From contig NZ_CP015614.1 of assembly GCF_000635915.2 (NCBI RefSeq), positions 665,501-729,500 of the forward strand: DNA of 64,000 bases, in the 5' to 3' direction. A program made the translations under genes and the position numbers. This document shows positions 1 to 10,766 of the stretch, one piece after another. How positions within the stretch are numbered: the stretch's first letter is position 1; the number at the start of each line of letters is the position of its first letter. The notes beneath the pieces were generated by a model. It did no database searches. It had not been told where the DNA came from and saw nothing but the letters and a program-made list of their open reading frames with translations. The DNA is from Brevundimonas naejangsanensis. GTDB taxonomy: Bacteria > Pseudomonadota > Alphaproteobacteria > Caulobacterales > Caulobacteraceae.

Positions 1-1
1 C

Positions 2-523
2 GAAGGCTTCGTCATCGCCACCGGCCACCCGACATTGAAGGGCGCGCAGGTCAGCTTGACGGACTCCAGCGGCTATCCGGTCGCCAAAAGCGGCTGGTTC
101 GGCCCGGCGCTGGCGGGCATTGATCGCGGCTATGGCGTCCGGCGCTATGAGTTGGAGGTCGATCCCTTGCCGGAGGGGTATGATCTCGGCGCCGGCGTGA
201 TCCAGGCCTTTCCTGGTTTCGGCAATGGGTATCGTTTTGTCGTCGGCAGCGACGCCTCGCGTACGGCGCGGGGCTATCTGATTTCGCCCGAGGGGCCGGT
301 GGCCTTGATGGGCGGCCTGATCGTCCCGGCCGGTGCAAAGGACGACGCACAGGGCAAGCCCTTCTTCACCAATCGCAACGGGCGTTTCATCGCCGACGGC
401 CTGGCCCCCGGACAATACCGACTGGTGATCAAGGGGCGAACGGTGGGCGAATTTGTCATTCCGGACAACGCGGAAGGAGTAAGCGATGTGGGAGAAATCA
501 AAACCCCTGGCCCGGTGTCATAG
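2..523 (+). CDS. Fimbrial outer-membrane usher protein, C-terminal part (5' end outside window)
   Basis: The reading frame is open from the first full codon at position 2, so the gene begins upstream and only about 173 C-terminal residues are seen. The piece has the look of the plug-distal C-terminal domain of chaperone-usher pore proteins: Gly/Pro-rich beta segments, a phrase of the type GYLISPEGPVALMGG, and an ending FTNRNGRFIADGLAPGQYRL typical of usher C-terminal domains. Ushers assemble pilin subunits at the outer membrane. The next gene starts inside its last codons (486), as expected for a fimbrial operon. The family call rests on this fragment and on the neighbour, so it is good but not certain. 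Confidence 0.72.
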   Translation, partial: EGFVIATGHPTLKGAQVSLTDSSGYPVAKSGWFGPALAGIDRGYGVRRYELEVDPLPEGYDLGAGVIQAFPGFGNGYRFVVGSDASRTARGYLISPEGPVALMGGLIVPAGAKDDAQGKPFFTNRNGRFIADGLAPGQYRLVIKGRTVGEFVIPDNAEGVSDVGEIKTPGPVS

Positions 524-1421
524 GGCGCAAGGGCGGCTGATGATCGGGACAGCGGGCCTGCTTGCGGCTGCAGCCCTGGCGTCCAGCGTCTCGGCCCAGA
601 CATGCGAGCTGGCGGCGCGGGACGGGCCGCAGACGGTGCGGATCGAGTACAACCCCTTCGCCATCGGACCGTCGTCCGGCGCGCTGGACATCGACCTGGA
701 GAACCGGGGCGACGCCGCCTGCGATGTGCGGATGTCGTTCACCGACGACGTCGGCGTTGAAGTCACCAGCGTGATCCTGGGTAATGTGGGCGTGCAATTC
801 CGGCCGCGTGAGGCGTCGGGCGTGCAGATGGCCGATGTGCAGACAGCCGTGTTCCAATATCAGCTCGCTCCGGGCGCCAAGGGGCAGGCCCAGTTCGACG
901 CCGCTGTGGTGCAGGGAGCGGTGGCCGACGCCGGCGAATACGGCGTGAATCTGCGTCTGGTCGTGAAGACGGCGGACGGCGAACCGATCGGAGCGCCGAT
1001 CCCGGTGCGGCTGATCCTTCAGGCGACGCCCAGAGCGCAACTGAATCTGGCGGGCGCAGCGGGAGCCTTCGGCACGGGCTCCAGCGTTGAGGTCGTGGAT
1101 TTCGGCGAGGCGATCGCCGGCGTCACCCGGCGGATATTCCTTCAGGTCCGCGCCAATACGATGGCGACGGTGTCGGTTTCGTCTCAGCACGGCGGCGTCA
1201 TGCGCCGGGTGGAGGAGGCGCCCGACGCCCCGGCCTTGCCCTACACAGTGGATTTGGACGGTGATGGTGTTGATCTGTCGACCCTGTGGACAAAACAGAT
1301 TGATCCGCCGCGGACCCTGGCCGGTATTTCCATTCCGATGACCTTCATTTTGGGGTCTGTCGCCGGCGCCATGGAAGGTCGTTATGCGGACGTTCTGACG
1401 ATAGACATCTCCCCCAAATGA
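486..1421 (+). CDS. Secreted fimbrial / spore-coat-U-like subunit, probably tip adhesin
   Basis: A 311-residue exported protein. A hydrophobic signal segment (residues about 19-37) ends at an AQ-type cleavage site, followed by two cysteines (C40 and C79) spaced as in spore-coat-U/fimbrial immunoglobulin-like subunits, where they form a disulfide. The rest is beta-rich with repeated alternating hydrophobics. The chosen ATG at 486 has a strong GGAAGGAG about 6 bases upstream and overlaps the usher gene by 38 bases, so the two are translated together. ATG 540 is a weaker alternative that would still keep the signal peptide. A length of 311 is longer than a plain pilin and suggests a two-domain adhesin. 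That role is inferred from size and operon position. Confidence 0.62.
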   Translation: MWEKSKPLARCHRAQGRLMIGTAGLLAAAALASSVSAQTCELAARDGPQTVRIEYNPFAIGPSSGALDIDLENRGDAACDVRMSFTDDVGVEVTSVILGNVGVQFRPREASGVQMADVQTAVFQYQLAPGAKGQAQFDAAVVQGAVADAGEYGVNLRLVVKTADGEPIGAPIPVRLILQATPRAQLNLAGAAGAFGTGSSVEVVDFGEAIAGVTRRIFLQVRANTMATVSVSSQHGGVMRRVEEAPDAPALPYTVDLDGDGVDLSTLWTKQIDPPRTLAGISIPMTFILGSVAGAMEGRYADVLTIDISPK

Positions 1422-1720
1422 ACTGACCCATTTTGGGACTTTATAGCGGCGTGTTAAATTTCGTGCCAGAACGAATTTGTTTACAGCGCCAAGTATGCTG
1501 TTTGTCAGATCTGTGAAGTCATCGAAGTTTTTTATTTAGTGTTGATCAAACGTACCCACTAGGGAGAATCTTTAAAGCGCAGCTTATTAAAATCCCGATT
1601 TCTCATTTTGAACCTTGAAAAGCCACCGATATGCGACCAACAATGTGGAATTAGAGGATGCGCTGTTCAGCTTTCAGGAGCTGATGGTCCTTAGGGCCTG
1701 GCGTGCGGGAGGTTAGGGCG
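1422..1720. other. AT-richer intergenic region between fimbrial operon and LuxR-type gene
   Basis: About 300 bases with clearly lower GC than either flank and no convincing open reading frame. It probably contains the end of the fimbrial transcript and the promoter of the downstream regulator. A TTGATC at 1543 followed about 17 bases later by AGAATC could be a sigma-70-like promoter, but the match is too weak to call as its own feature. No clear hairpin terminator is seen. Confidence 0.4.
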
Positions 1721-2395
1721 ATGATCGGAGAGCAGACCACGACGACGCTTGGATCGGATACGGGGAGCCCCGTTGACGGGTTGTGGATAAGCCGATCTGA
1801 AGCGGCCTTCGGCGATATCCGCTCGTTCCATCCCCCTTCCGCGCCTAGCGATCTACCGGAAGCGGACGCTTGGTTTGAGGCCGATGATACGGCCCGCTTT
1901 ATTCTGGATTCAGACGGTCGGGTTCTACGCACCAACGCCAAGGCGCGCGCCCTGGCTGACTGCGGCATGGTGGGGTCGCGCGGTCTGTTTATCTGCGCGG
2001 CGCATCGCAGCCGGGCGGAGCTGGACGCGCTGTTGCGGGACCTGGCCGATGGAAATCGGTCGAGCGGACGCATTCTGTTCCGCACCGGCGACGACGAGTG
2101 GTGCATCCTGGATCTGATGACGACGCCCGAGGCGCCGTGCCGAGTGTTCGCCACGGCCCAGCCGGTCAAACCGCTGGACGTGGCCAAGATCACGGCTCTC
2201 GGGGCGGTCTTCGGTCTGACCCGCGCTGAGACGGCGGTGCTGCTGCACCTGACCGCCGGCGCCACGCCCAAGGACATCGGCCGCAAGCTGGATATGTCGA
2301 TCCATACCGTGCGGGCGCACCTGCGCTCGATCTGCATGCGGATGGGCGTCAAGGGCATCAACGGCGCCCTGCGGCTCAGTTTCCAGATGAGCTGA
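1721..2395 (+). CDS. LuxR-family transcriptional regulator with PAS-like sensor domain
   Basis: A 224-residue regulator. Residues about 50-140 resemble a PAS-type fold ([20 protein letters not shown]) and the last 65 residues form a LuxR/FixJ helix-turn-helix: [20 protein letters not shown], then [19 protein letters not shown]. The start at ATG 1721 is preferred because GGGAGG lies 9 bases upstream; GTG 1703 would add six residues without a ribosome site. There is no receiver domain and no autoinducer-binding domain, so the signal is unknown. It sits downstream of the fimbrial genes, and control of them is possible but unproven. Confidence 0.75.
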   Translation: MIGEQTTTTLGSDTGSPVDGLWISRSEAAFGDIRSFHPPSAPSDLPEADAWFEADDTARFILDSDGRVLRTNAKARALADCGMVGSRGLFICAAHRSRAELDALLRDLADGNRSSGRILFRTGDDEWCILDLMTTPEAPCRVFATAQPVKPLDVAKITALGAVFGLTRAETAVLLHLTAGATPKDIGRKLDMSIHTVRAHLRSICMRMGVKGINGALRLSFQMS

Positions 2396-2403
2396 CGCGC
2401 GGA

Positions 2404-4506
<2,103 letters not shown>

Positions 4507-4574
4507 CAGGGCATTTTGCGGCGATTCGGGGCAGGGTCTGGTAGGCTTCGCAGAGAGCGGGGGCAAGCGTCGCT

Positions 4575-5822
4575 TCATTCAGGCCTGTTGACCATCAGGT
4601 TGCGGGTCATCAGGGCGACGAACAGGGTCCAGGGCAGGTCCTGGTGCCGCATCAGCACGCTCTCCGACAGGCTGAGCAGCAGGAAGGCGGCCAGATAGGC
4701 CAGGCTCCAGTAGCCCTCCTGTCGCCCCAGGCCGGTAAGGCGGATCAGGACGGCGGTCGAGGTCACGGCGACGACGGCGCCGACCAGGCCGACGCCCGTC
4801 CAGCCCAGTTCGGCGCGCAGGTCCAGCCAACCCTGGTGAGCGGACGGCACGCGCCAGCCCGTCTCATGGCGGATCCATTCCATCGGCTCGGCGTGCGGCA
4901 GCCAGAAGGCGCTGTAGCCATAGCCGAGCCAGGGTTTGCGCTCAGTCATGCGGCCGATGGCGTCCCAGATTTCGGTTCGGCCGGTGAGGCTGGGGTCCTT
5001 GCCGAACAGGGCCAGAATCTCCACGGAGAACTCGCTCCAGATCCACAGGCCGCCGAACAGGGCGACGCCCAGACACCAGACGGCGATGACGCCGAACACC
5101 GGACCCATCCGCCGGATCGCCAGACACAGGACCACCAGCCCGGCGCCCAGCATGGCCATGATGAGGGCGGTCTTGGATTGCGACCCCAACAGCGCCAGGG
5201 CGCAGACGCCCAGCGCGATCAGCGCCAGGTTCCGGTCGGCCTTCTGCTCCTGAGCGGCCACCAGGGCGGCGGCGGAGATCAGGCCCACGGCCATGACCAT
5301 GCCCAGCTGGTTCTTTTCATACCACAGGCCGCGCCACATCCCGGCGTTGACGTCGGCGTGCACGCCAAAGCCGGGAAAGGCGAAGACGGAGATCAGGCTG
5401 CCGACGCCAAGGGCCAGGAAGGCGGCGGTCAGCATTCGGGGCAGGGCGATCCCGCGGAAAACCGCGCCCAGATAGATCGCGAAGACGCCGGTCAGAACCA
5501 GGGCCAGCACGCGGCGCTCGGTCACCTCCGGCGCCTGGGACCACAGGCTGGACGCCAACGCCAGCACCGCCATCAGCAGCAGGGGAATGAAGGCGGGCCA
5601 GGCCGCCGCCATGCGCCGCGCGCGAAAGGCGGCCAGCCCCAGGATCACCAGATAGATCGGCGGCCAGATCAGCCGAAGCACTGGCGTTTCCTGCTGCTGT
5701 GGTGCGAAGATCGGGCCGAGCAGGGCGCCGGACAACAGAGCCAGAATCAGAGCCGCCGCCGCCTGTTCCCACAGCGTGGGGGTGTCGGAGACCGGATGTC
5801 GAAGGGCGTCGGCCCCCGTCAC
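4575..5822 (-). CDS. O-antigen ligase / polymerase family membrane protein
   Basis: A 415-residue inner-membrane protein with about ten to twelve hydrophobic helices and a large periplasmic loop of the Wzy_C type: GRTEIWDAIGRM, PWLGYGYSAFW, and HQGWLDLRAELGWTG with the histidine expected to be functional. These proteins polymerise or ligate lipid-linked polysaccharides. The GTG start overlaps the stop of the helicase gene by four bases (GTGA), and its own stop overlaps the possible upstream start of parE. No glycosyltransferases are next to it, so the polysaccharide cannot be named; holdfast, exopolysaccharide and O-antigen are all possible. Confidence 0.82.
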   Translation of the reverse strand: MTGADALRHPVSDTPTLWEQAAAALILALLSGALLGPIFAPQQQETPVLRLIWPPIYLVILGLAAFRARRMAAAWPAFIPLLLMAVLALASSLWSQAPEVTERRVLALVLTGVFAIYLGAVFRGIALPRMLTAAFLALGVGSLISVFAFPGFGVHADVNAGMWRGLWYEKNQLGMVMAVGLISAAALVAAQEQKADRNLALIALGVCALALLGSQSKTALIMAMLGAGLVVLCLAIRRMGPVFGVIAVWCLGVALFGGLWIWSEFSVEILALFGKDPSLTGRTEIWDAIGRMTERKPWLGYGYSAFWLPHAEPMEWIRHETGWRVPSAHQGWLDLRAELGWTGVGLVGAVVAVTSTAVLIRLTGLGRQEGYWSLAYLAAFLLLSLSESVLMRHQDLPWTLFVALMTRNLMVNRPE

Positions 5823-8245
5823 GCCTTCTCCACGAAGGTGTCGATGACCTTCTTCTCGCCGGCCTTGTCGAAGGTGACGACCAGCTTGTTGCCCTCCACC
5901 GCGCGGACGTGGCCGTAGCCGAACTTCTGGTGGAAGACGCGATCGCCGCGGGACCAGCCGGACGCTGCCTTGGGATCGGCGGTGGCGATCAGGCGGCCTT
6001 CGCCCTCGATCACGGCGCGGCGGGCGTAGGCGGGCTTGGGCGTCTGGGCGGCGGTGTAGGTCTGGGCGCGCTTCCAGCCGGGGCTGGAATAGCCGCCGCC
6101 GAACGAGGGAGCCTCGTCCCAGCGGCTCTTGGCCTCCTTCATCCCGCTCGAGGCGCCGTAGTAGCCGGTGTCCGACTGCGGCTCGACGTGGGCCAGGGGC
6201 AGTTCATCGACGAAGCGGCTGGGCAGTTGCGAGGTCCAGCGGCCGTAGACCATGCGGTTGGCGGCGAAGCTGATGCGCGCGTCCTGCTTGGCGCGGGTAA
6301 CGCCGACGTAGGCCAGGCGGCGTTCCTCCTCCAGCCCCTTCACGCCCTTCTCGTCGATGCTGCGTTGGCTGGGGAAGACGCCTTCCTCCCAGCCTGGCAG
6401 GAAGACCAGCGGGAACTCCAGCCCCTTGGCGCCGTGCAGGGTCATGATCTGCACCGAGCCTGAGCCGTCGGCGTTCTCGTCGCGGCGCTCCAGGTCCATG
6501 ACCAGGGAGACATGCTCCAGATAGGCCTGCAGCGTCTCGAACGACTGCATCGACTGGGTCAGTTCCTTCAGGTTGTCGAGCCGCGTCTGGCCGCTGGTGC
6601 GGTCGGCCTTCTGCATGGCGGTATAGCCGCTCTCGTCCAGCAGGGTCTCCGTCACTTGCCAGTGCGGCGTGCCCATGGCCATCAGGTCGCGCCAGCGGTC
6701 CAGATCGCGCACAAAGTTGGCCAGCGGCGTGCGCGTGCGCGCCTGAAGCTCGTCCGTCGTGATCAGATGGCGCACCGCCCGCATGGCCGAGACGCCGTTC
6801 TCGCGCGCGATGTGCAGGATTTTCTGGACGCTGGTGTCGCCGATGCCGCGCTTGGGCGTGTTGACGATGCGCTCGAAGGCCAGATCGTCGTCCTCGGACT
6901 GGATCAGCCGCAGATAGGCGTGGGCGTCGCGGATTTCCGCTCGCTCGAAGAAGCGCGGGCCGCCGATGACGACATAGGGAATGGCCAGCATCAGAAAGCG
7001 TTCTTCAAACGCCCGCATCTGAAACGACGCGCGAACAAGGACGGCCATGTCCTTGTAATTCATGCCCTGCTTGCGCGCGGTCTCGATCTCGTCGGCGATC
7101 AGGCGGGCCTCGGCCTCGCCGTCCCAGACGCCGCGCACGCGGACCTTGTCGCCGCTGTCGTCCTCGGTCCACAGGGTCTTGCCCAGTCGGTCCTGATTGG
7201 CCGCGATCAGGGCCGAGGCCGCGCCCAGGATGTGCTTGGTCGAGCGGTAGTTGCGCTCCAGTCGGATGACCTTGGCGCCGGGGAAGTCGCGCTCGAAGCG
7301 CAGGATATTGTCCACCTCGGCCCCGCGCCAGCCATAGATAGACTGATCGTCATCGCCGACGCAGCAGACGTTGCCGGTCGAAGAGGTCAGCAGCCGCAGC
7401 CACAGATACTGGGCGACGTTGGTGTCCTGATATTCGTCCACCAGGATGTAGCGGAACCGGCGGCGATATTCCTCCGCCAGATCAGCGTGTTTCGACAGGA
7501 TGGTGATGTTGTGCAGCAGCAGGTCGCCGAAGTCGCAGGCGTTCAGCGTCGCCAGCCGCGCCTGATAGGCGGCGTAGAGCGCCGGGCCCTTCCCGTTGGC
7601 GAAGTCTTCGCCGGGCGGCAGCTTGTCGGGCGTCCAGCCGCGGTTCTTCCAGTGGTCGATCATATGGGCCAGCGACTTGGGCGTGAACCGCTTGGTGTCG
7701 ATGTTGGCCGCTTCCAGCAGCTGCTTCAGCAGCCGCTCCTGATCGTCGGTGTCCAAGATGGTGAAGCTGGACTTCAGCCCGACCAGTTCCGCATGACGAC
7801 GCAGGATCTGTGCGGCCACCGAGTGGAAGGTGCCCAGCCAGCGCAACCCCTCGGCCGACGGGCCGATCAGGTGGCCGATCCGTTCGCGCATCTCGCGCGC
7901 AGCCTTGTTGGTGAAGGTGACGACCAGCAGCTCCCACGGCTTGGCCCGGCCGGTCGCCAGAATGTGCGCCAGACGGGTGGTCAGGACGCGCGTCTTGCCC
8001 GTGCCGGCTCCGGCCAGCACCAGAACCGGCCCCTCGGTCGTCTCCACCGCCTCGCGCTGTTCGGGGTTGAGCCCGGCCAGATAGTCGGACGTCGCGCCTT
8101 GCGGAGCACCTTGCGGACTCTGGGCGCGGGCGAGGTCGGAAATGCGGGGAGCGGGCAGGTCGGTCACAGGGGCGGGTACTCGGGACAGCGTCTGGGCGTC
8201 TGGGGCGGGCGGGGCGCCCATGCGGAATCTGGAAGAGGAGAACAT
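5819..8245 (-). CDS. uvrD: UvrD/PcrA-type ATP-dependent 3'-5' DNA helicase
   Basis: A superfamily 1 helicase of about 808 residues. Motifs in order: Q-motif LNPEQREAV, Walker A AGAGTGKTRVL, DEYQDTN (Walker B), DDDQSIYGWRGA, RLERNYRST, and MTLHGAKGLEFPLVFLPG. A C-terminal Tudor-like domain (GDRVFHQKFGYGHV) is typical of PcrA/UvrD and binds RNA polymerase in known homologues. Expected roles are mismatch and excision repair and conflict resolution. Start choice is uncertain: ATG 8245 is used, ATG 8221 and TTG 8263 are alternatives, and none has a strong ribosome site. It heads a three-gene minus-strand chain with 4-base overlaps. Confidence 0.92.
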   Translation of the reverse strand: MFSSSRFRMGAPPAPDAQTLSRVPAPVTDLPAPRISDLARAQSPQGAPQGATSDYLAGLNPEQREAVETTEGPVLVLAGAGTGKTRVLTTRLAHILATGRAKPWELLVVTFTNKAAREMRERIGHLIGPSAEGLRWLGTFHSVAAQILRRHAELVGLKSSFTILDTDDQERLLKQLLEAANIDTKRFTPKSLAHMIDHWKNRGWTPDKLPPGEDFANGKGPALYAAYQARLATLNACDFGDLLLHNITILSKHADLAEEYRRRFRYILVDEYQDTNVAQYLWLRLLTSSTGNVCCVGDDDQSIYGWRGAEVDNILRFERDFPGAKVIRLERNYRSTKHILGAASALIAANQDRLGKTLWTEDDSGDKVRVRGVWDGEAEARLIADEIETARKQGMNYKDMAVLVRASFQMRAFEERFLMLAIPYVVIGGPRFFERAEIRDAHAYLRLIQSEDDDLAFERIVNTPKRGIGDTSVQKILHIARENGVSAMRAVRHLITTDELQARTRTPLANFVRDLDRWRDLMAMGTPHWQVTETLLDESGYTAMQKADRTSGQTRLDNLKELTQSMQSFETLQAYLEHVSLVMDLERRDENADGSGSVQIMTLHGAKGLEFPLVFLPGWEEGVFPSQRSIDEKGVKGLEEERRLAYVGVTRAKQDARISFAANRMVYGRWTSQLPSRFVDELPLAHVEPQSDTGYYGASSGMKEAKSRWDEAPSFGGGYSSPGWKRAQTYTAAQTPKPAYARRAVIEGEGRLIATADPKAASGWSRGDRVFHQKFGYGHVRAVEGNKLVVTFDKAGEKKVIDTFVEKA

Positions 8246-8355
8246 AAGCAGCACAGCGGCCAAAGTCAGTCCCCTTCAGCCAGGGAATGAACGGAACCGT
8301 GAAGCCAGAGCGTCGTTGTCCCAAATGACAGGGACTACATAGGAAGGGATGCCTG

Positions 8356-8541
8356 ATGGCGGAGAACTCAAGCAGCGGCGGCAACGCCGGTCTCGCCTTT
8401 ATCGTAGGCGGTTTGGTGGTGGTGGTGGCCATACTGGCCTGGTTCCTGCTGGGCCGAGGCGCCGCGCCGGAGACCAAGAACGTCGATGTCGACGTCAAAC
8501 TGCCTGAAGTTTCGGCGCCGGCCGTCCCGGGCGGCAACTGA
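8356..8541 (+). CDS. Small single-pass membrane protein, first of a tandem pair
   Basis: A 61-residue protein: a short Ser/Gly-rich N-terminus, one transmembrane helix (AGLAFIVGGLVVVVAILAWF, residues about 11-30) and an acidic/proline tail containing NVDVDVKLPEV. It has the same order and the same signature phrases as the gene right after it, so the two are tandem paralogues. ATG 8356 follows a GGGATG-type weak site. Divergent from uvrD with about 110 bases between. Function unknown. Confidence 0.72.
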   Translation: MAENSSSGGNAGLAFIVGGLVVVVAILAWFLLGRGAAPETKNVDVDVKLPEVSAPAVPGGN

Positions 8542-8550
8542 GGTCGCGCG

Positions 8551-8859
8551 ATGACGGACCCTAACCTCCCGCCCGAGCGCGTCGTTCATCAGACGACCAT
8601 CAACACCGCCCCGCCGCCACGCAAAGGCGGGGGAGCGGGCCTGGCCTTCCTGGTGGGCGGGCTGCTGGTCGCCGTGGCGGTGATCGCCTGGTTCGTCTTC
8701 GCCGGGGGACGCGCGCCTGCGCCGGAGGCGCCGAACCTCGATGTGGACATAAGCGTACCCGCGCCGCGCATGCCCGACGTTCCAGATCGCCCCGCGCCGC
8801 CGGAACTCCCCCGCCCCAGCGAGACCCCTCAGGTGACGACGCCGGAACCCAAGGCCTGA
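8551..8859 (+). CDS. Small single-pass membrane protein, second of a tandem pair
   Basis: A 102-residue protein: a 30-residue polar head, one helix (GGAGLAFLVGGLLVAVAVIAWF) and a Pro-rich tail with NLDVDISVPAPRMP. The helix and the N-x-DVD motif match the preceding 61-residue protein closely, so this is a longer paralogue. It starts nine bases after its neighbour's stop, so the pair forms an operon that probably continues into the DUF488 gene. The proline-rich tail is probably periplasmic or disordered. No known domain is recognised. Confidence 0.68.
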   Translation: MTDPNLPPERVVHQTTINTAPPPRKGGGAGLAFLVGGLLVAVAVIAWFVFAGGRAPAPEAPNLDVDISVPAPRMPDVPDRPAPPELPRPSETPQVTTPEPKA

Positions 8860-8863
8860 CGCC

Positions 8864-9211
8864 GTGACGGTCGGCCTGAAGCGCGTCTATGAGCCTCCGT
8901 CTCAGGCGGACGGGACGCGCATTCTGGTCGACCGCCTGTGGCCCCGCGGGCTGAGCAAGGACAAGGCGCAAGTCGACCTCTGGCTGAAAGAGGTCGCGCC
9001 CAGCACTGAGTTGCGCCAGTGGTTCAACCACGATCCCGAAAAATGGCCCGAGTTCCAGCGTCGGTACCGCGCCGAGCTGCGGGCGAACGGGGAGGCGGTC
9101 TCGAAGCTGAAGGCCGCGCTGGCGAGCGGTCGAGCGACTCTGCTCTATGGTGCGAAAGATGAAGCGCACAACGACGCCGTCGTGCTCGCGGCCTTTCTAG
9201 GCGGCGCCTGA
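8864..9211 (+). CDS. DUF488 (YeaO-like) family protein
   Basis: A 115-residue soluble protein with the DUF488 signature: RVYEPPSQADGTRILVDRLWPRG near the start, a central KEVAPSTELRQWFNHDP, and a late LLYGAKDEAHNDAVVL. Homologues such as E. coli YeaO are small conserved proteins of unclear function, some annotated as uroporphyrin-III C-methyltransferase-like without proof. The GTG start at 8864 lies four bases after the preceding stop, which points to translational coupling with the two membrane proteins. Confidence 0.85.
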   Translation: MTVGLKRVYEPPSQADGTRILVDRLWPRGLSKDKAQVDLWLKEVAPSTELRQWFNHDPEKWPEFQRRYRAELRANGEAVSKLKAALASGRATLLYGAKDEAHNDAVVLAAFLGGA

Positions 9212-9248
9212 GCCGGGCGGCTCACGCCAGCCCGGCAGGCGGGCCCGA

Positions 9249-9980
9249 CTATTTCAAGCGGTAGCTGATCGTCGTGACCACGCGCACCTTCTTGTTGGGG
9301 GAACTGGCCTCGTCGCCCGTTCCGTCGCGCGAGAGGATCTCGAAAGACCCCTGGCCAGCGGTCTTGATGGGGCCGAGCGGCGCGCCGGAATCCTTGGCGA
9401 ACTGTTCAGCGCCGCTGCGCGCGGCGGCGGTGGCCTCGGCGATCATCGCCGGTCGCACGTCGTTGAGCTTGGTGAACATGTAGGACGGGCCGTTGAAGTC
9501 CTGCAGCACCACGCCCTGACGCACCAGATCGTTCAGATTGCGCGTGGTCGTCTGCACCCGGTCCACGTCGGTGGTGCGCACGATCACGGTCTGGGTCAGG
9601 ATGAAGCGCGGCCCGCCGGTCTGGCTCATGTATTCGCGCGAACGGGTGTCGGCGACGCCCAGCTGGCCCAGGTCGACCGCATCGTCAGGATAGCCCTGCG
9701 CCTTCAGGAACTGGCGCACGATGGCCAGGTCGCCGTCGATGCGGCTCTGGACCTCGGAAAGCACGTCGCCCGAGGTGGTGAAGCGGATCGGCAGGACGGC
9801 CAGGTCGGCCTTCACGTCCTTTTCCGCCAGGCCGCGCACCGTGACCGAGCGGTCGCCGGCGCGGGCGTTGACCACGCCCTGTCCGATCAAGGCGCCGCCG
9901 CCGATCAGGCCGATAGCCATCAGCCCGCCGAAGACAGCCGCCGGGATCAGGCGTCCGGTGTCGATGCGATTATCGCTCAT
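9249..9980 (-). CDS. SIMPL domain (DUF541) periplasmic/membrane-anchored protein
   Basis: A 243-residue protein with an N-terminal transmembrane segment (AAVFGGLMAIGLIGGGALIG) and a SIMPL/DUF541 domain: VTVRGLAEKDVKADLAVLPI, repeated alternating hydrophobics and a C-terminal VRVVTTISYRLK. Homologues (BP26/OMP28, YggE, SIMPL) form oligomeric channel-like rings or help against oxidative stress; the role here is not fixed. ATG 9980 is chosen because AGAAGAGAAG precedes it. It overlaps the upstream RHH gene by four bases. Confidence 0.82.
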   Translation of the reverse strand: MSDNRIDTGRLIPAAVFGGLMAIGLIGGGALIGQGVVNARAGDRSVTVRGLAEKDVKADLAVLPIRFTTSGDVLSEVQSRIDGDLAIVRQFLKAQGYPDDAVDLGQLGVADTRSREYMSQTGGPRFILTQTVIVRTTDVDRVQTTTRNLNDLVRQGVVLQDFNGPSYMFTKLNDVRPAMIAEATAAARSGAEQFAKDSGAPLGPIKTAGQGSFEILSRDGTGDEASSPNKKVRVVTTISYRLK

Positions 9981-10216
9981 GGGGTCTTCTCTTCTGCAAA
10001 GCTGCGGTCGCCGCCCGCCCATTGCAGGGCGAGGACGCGGCAGGATGACGCCAGGGGGCGGCGGCCCCGCCAGTCGTCGATACGGATCATCAGTCCGGCG
10101 CGGCTCAAGGAAAGCTCCGCCCCGATGGCGTCCAGAATGGCCCAGAACTCAGGCTCCAGCGCCACCGATGTGGCGTGGCCTGACAGCAGGACGGATCGTT
10201 TAATGAGACCGCTCAA
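9977..10216 (-). CDS. Ribbon-helix-helix (RHH_4) domain protein
   Basis: A 79-residue protein starting at TTG 10216. It matches the alphaproteobacterial RHH_4 family: KRSVLLSGHATSVALEPEFW, a middle helix LDAIGAELSLSRAGLMIRID, then LASSCRVLALQW. The fold is that of small DNA-binding repressors, although this subfamily is often encoded as a stand-alone gene with no toxin partner. Here it is coupled to a SIMPL-domain gene, which is not a toxin-antitoxin arrangement. Target unknown. Confidence 0.78.
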   Translation of the reverse strand: MSGLIKRSVLLSGHATSVALEPEFWAILDAIGAELSLSRAGLMIRIDDWRGRRPLASSCRVLALQWAGGDRSFAEEKTP

Positions 10217-10219
10217 GGC

Positions 10220-10636
10220 TTACCGCACGCCCACCATGACGATGTCGGCGCTGTTCGACGCGCCGCGGGTCAGCACCGAATGGCGTGTGTCGGTCGTGAA
10301 GCGCAGGGCGCCGGCGGCATCGCGAATTTCTGCGCGGGCGGCGTATTCAAAGCGGCTGTCGATCTCGTCGTTCGGAACGGACAGGGTGACGGCGTAAGGG
10401 GGCGCGCGGCCATCCAAAGGCTGCCGCGTCTCGGCGAGCACGCGCGATGGAGCGTCGGCGCGACTGACGTCCTCGATCCTGACCGTCAGGGTATGGCCGG
10501 GCGGAAGCATGATGCGCTCACGATAGGTCGCGGTGACCCGGACTTCGGTCGTGTCGCTCGAAGGTTCGGGCGAGGTGGTGCAGGCGGCCGCCATCAGGGC
10601 AGGGATCATGACGAGCGGGGCGAGAAAAGAGCGCAT
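10220..10636 (-). CDS. YbaY-family lipoprotein
   Basis: A 138-residue lipoprotein. The signal peptide ends in a lipobox-like ALMAAAC, so the cysteine would be lipidated. The mature part has the YbaY/META-type pattern: VTATYRERIMLPPGHTLTVR, then EDVSRADAPSRVLAE and a final FTTDTRHSVLTRG. ATG 10636 is chosen over ATG 10648 because GGAGG lies six to seven bases upstream of it. The family is thought to be envelope-associated; no reaction is known. Confidence 0.8.
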   Translation of the reverse strand: MRSFLAPLVMIPALMAAACTTSPEPSSDTTEVRVTATYRERIMLPPGHTLTVRIEDVSRADAPSRVLAETRQPLDGRAPPYAVTLSVPNDEIDSRFEYAARAEIRDAAGALRFTTDTRHSVLTRGASNSADIVMVGVR

Positions 10637-10766
10637 CAGCGCCTCCATTGCATAAGTTCAGCTTAGCAGAACGCATCAGCGCGCCATATGGCTGCAACGC
10701 TTGAGAGACGGGACGCCCGAGCGGTGGTATCGCCATGTTTCGTTTAGTCCTGTCGAGTGCGCCTGA

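Noticed and set aside
8264..8355. LexA box before uvrD
   Set aside because: GTTC-like bits exist, but not with the GTTC-N7-GTTC spacing of alphaproteobacterial SOS boxes.
9977..10216. Toxin-antitoxin pair based on the RHH protein
   Set aside because: The coupled gene is a SIMPL-domain protein, not a toxin.
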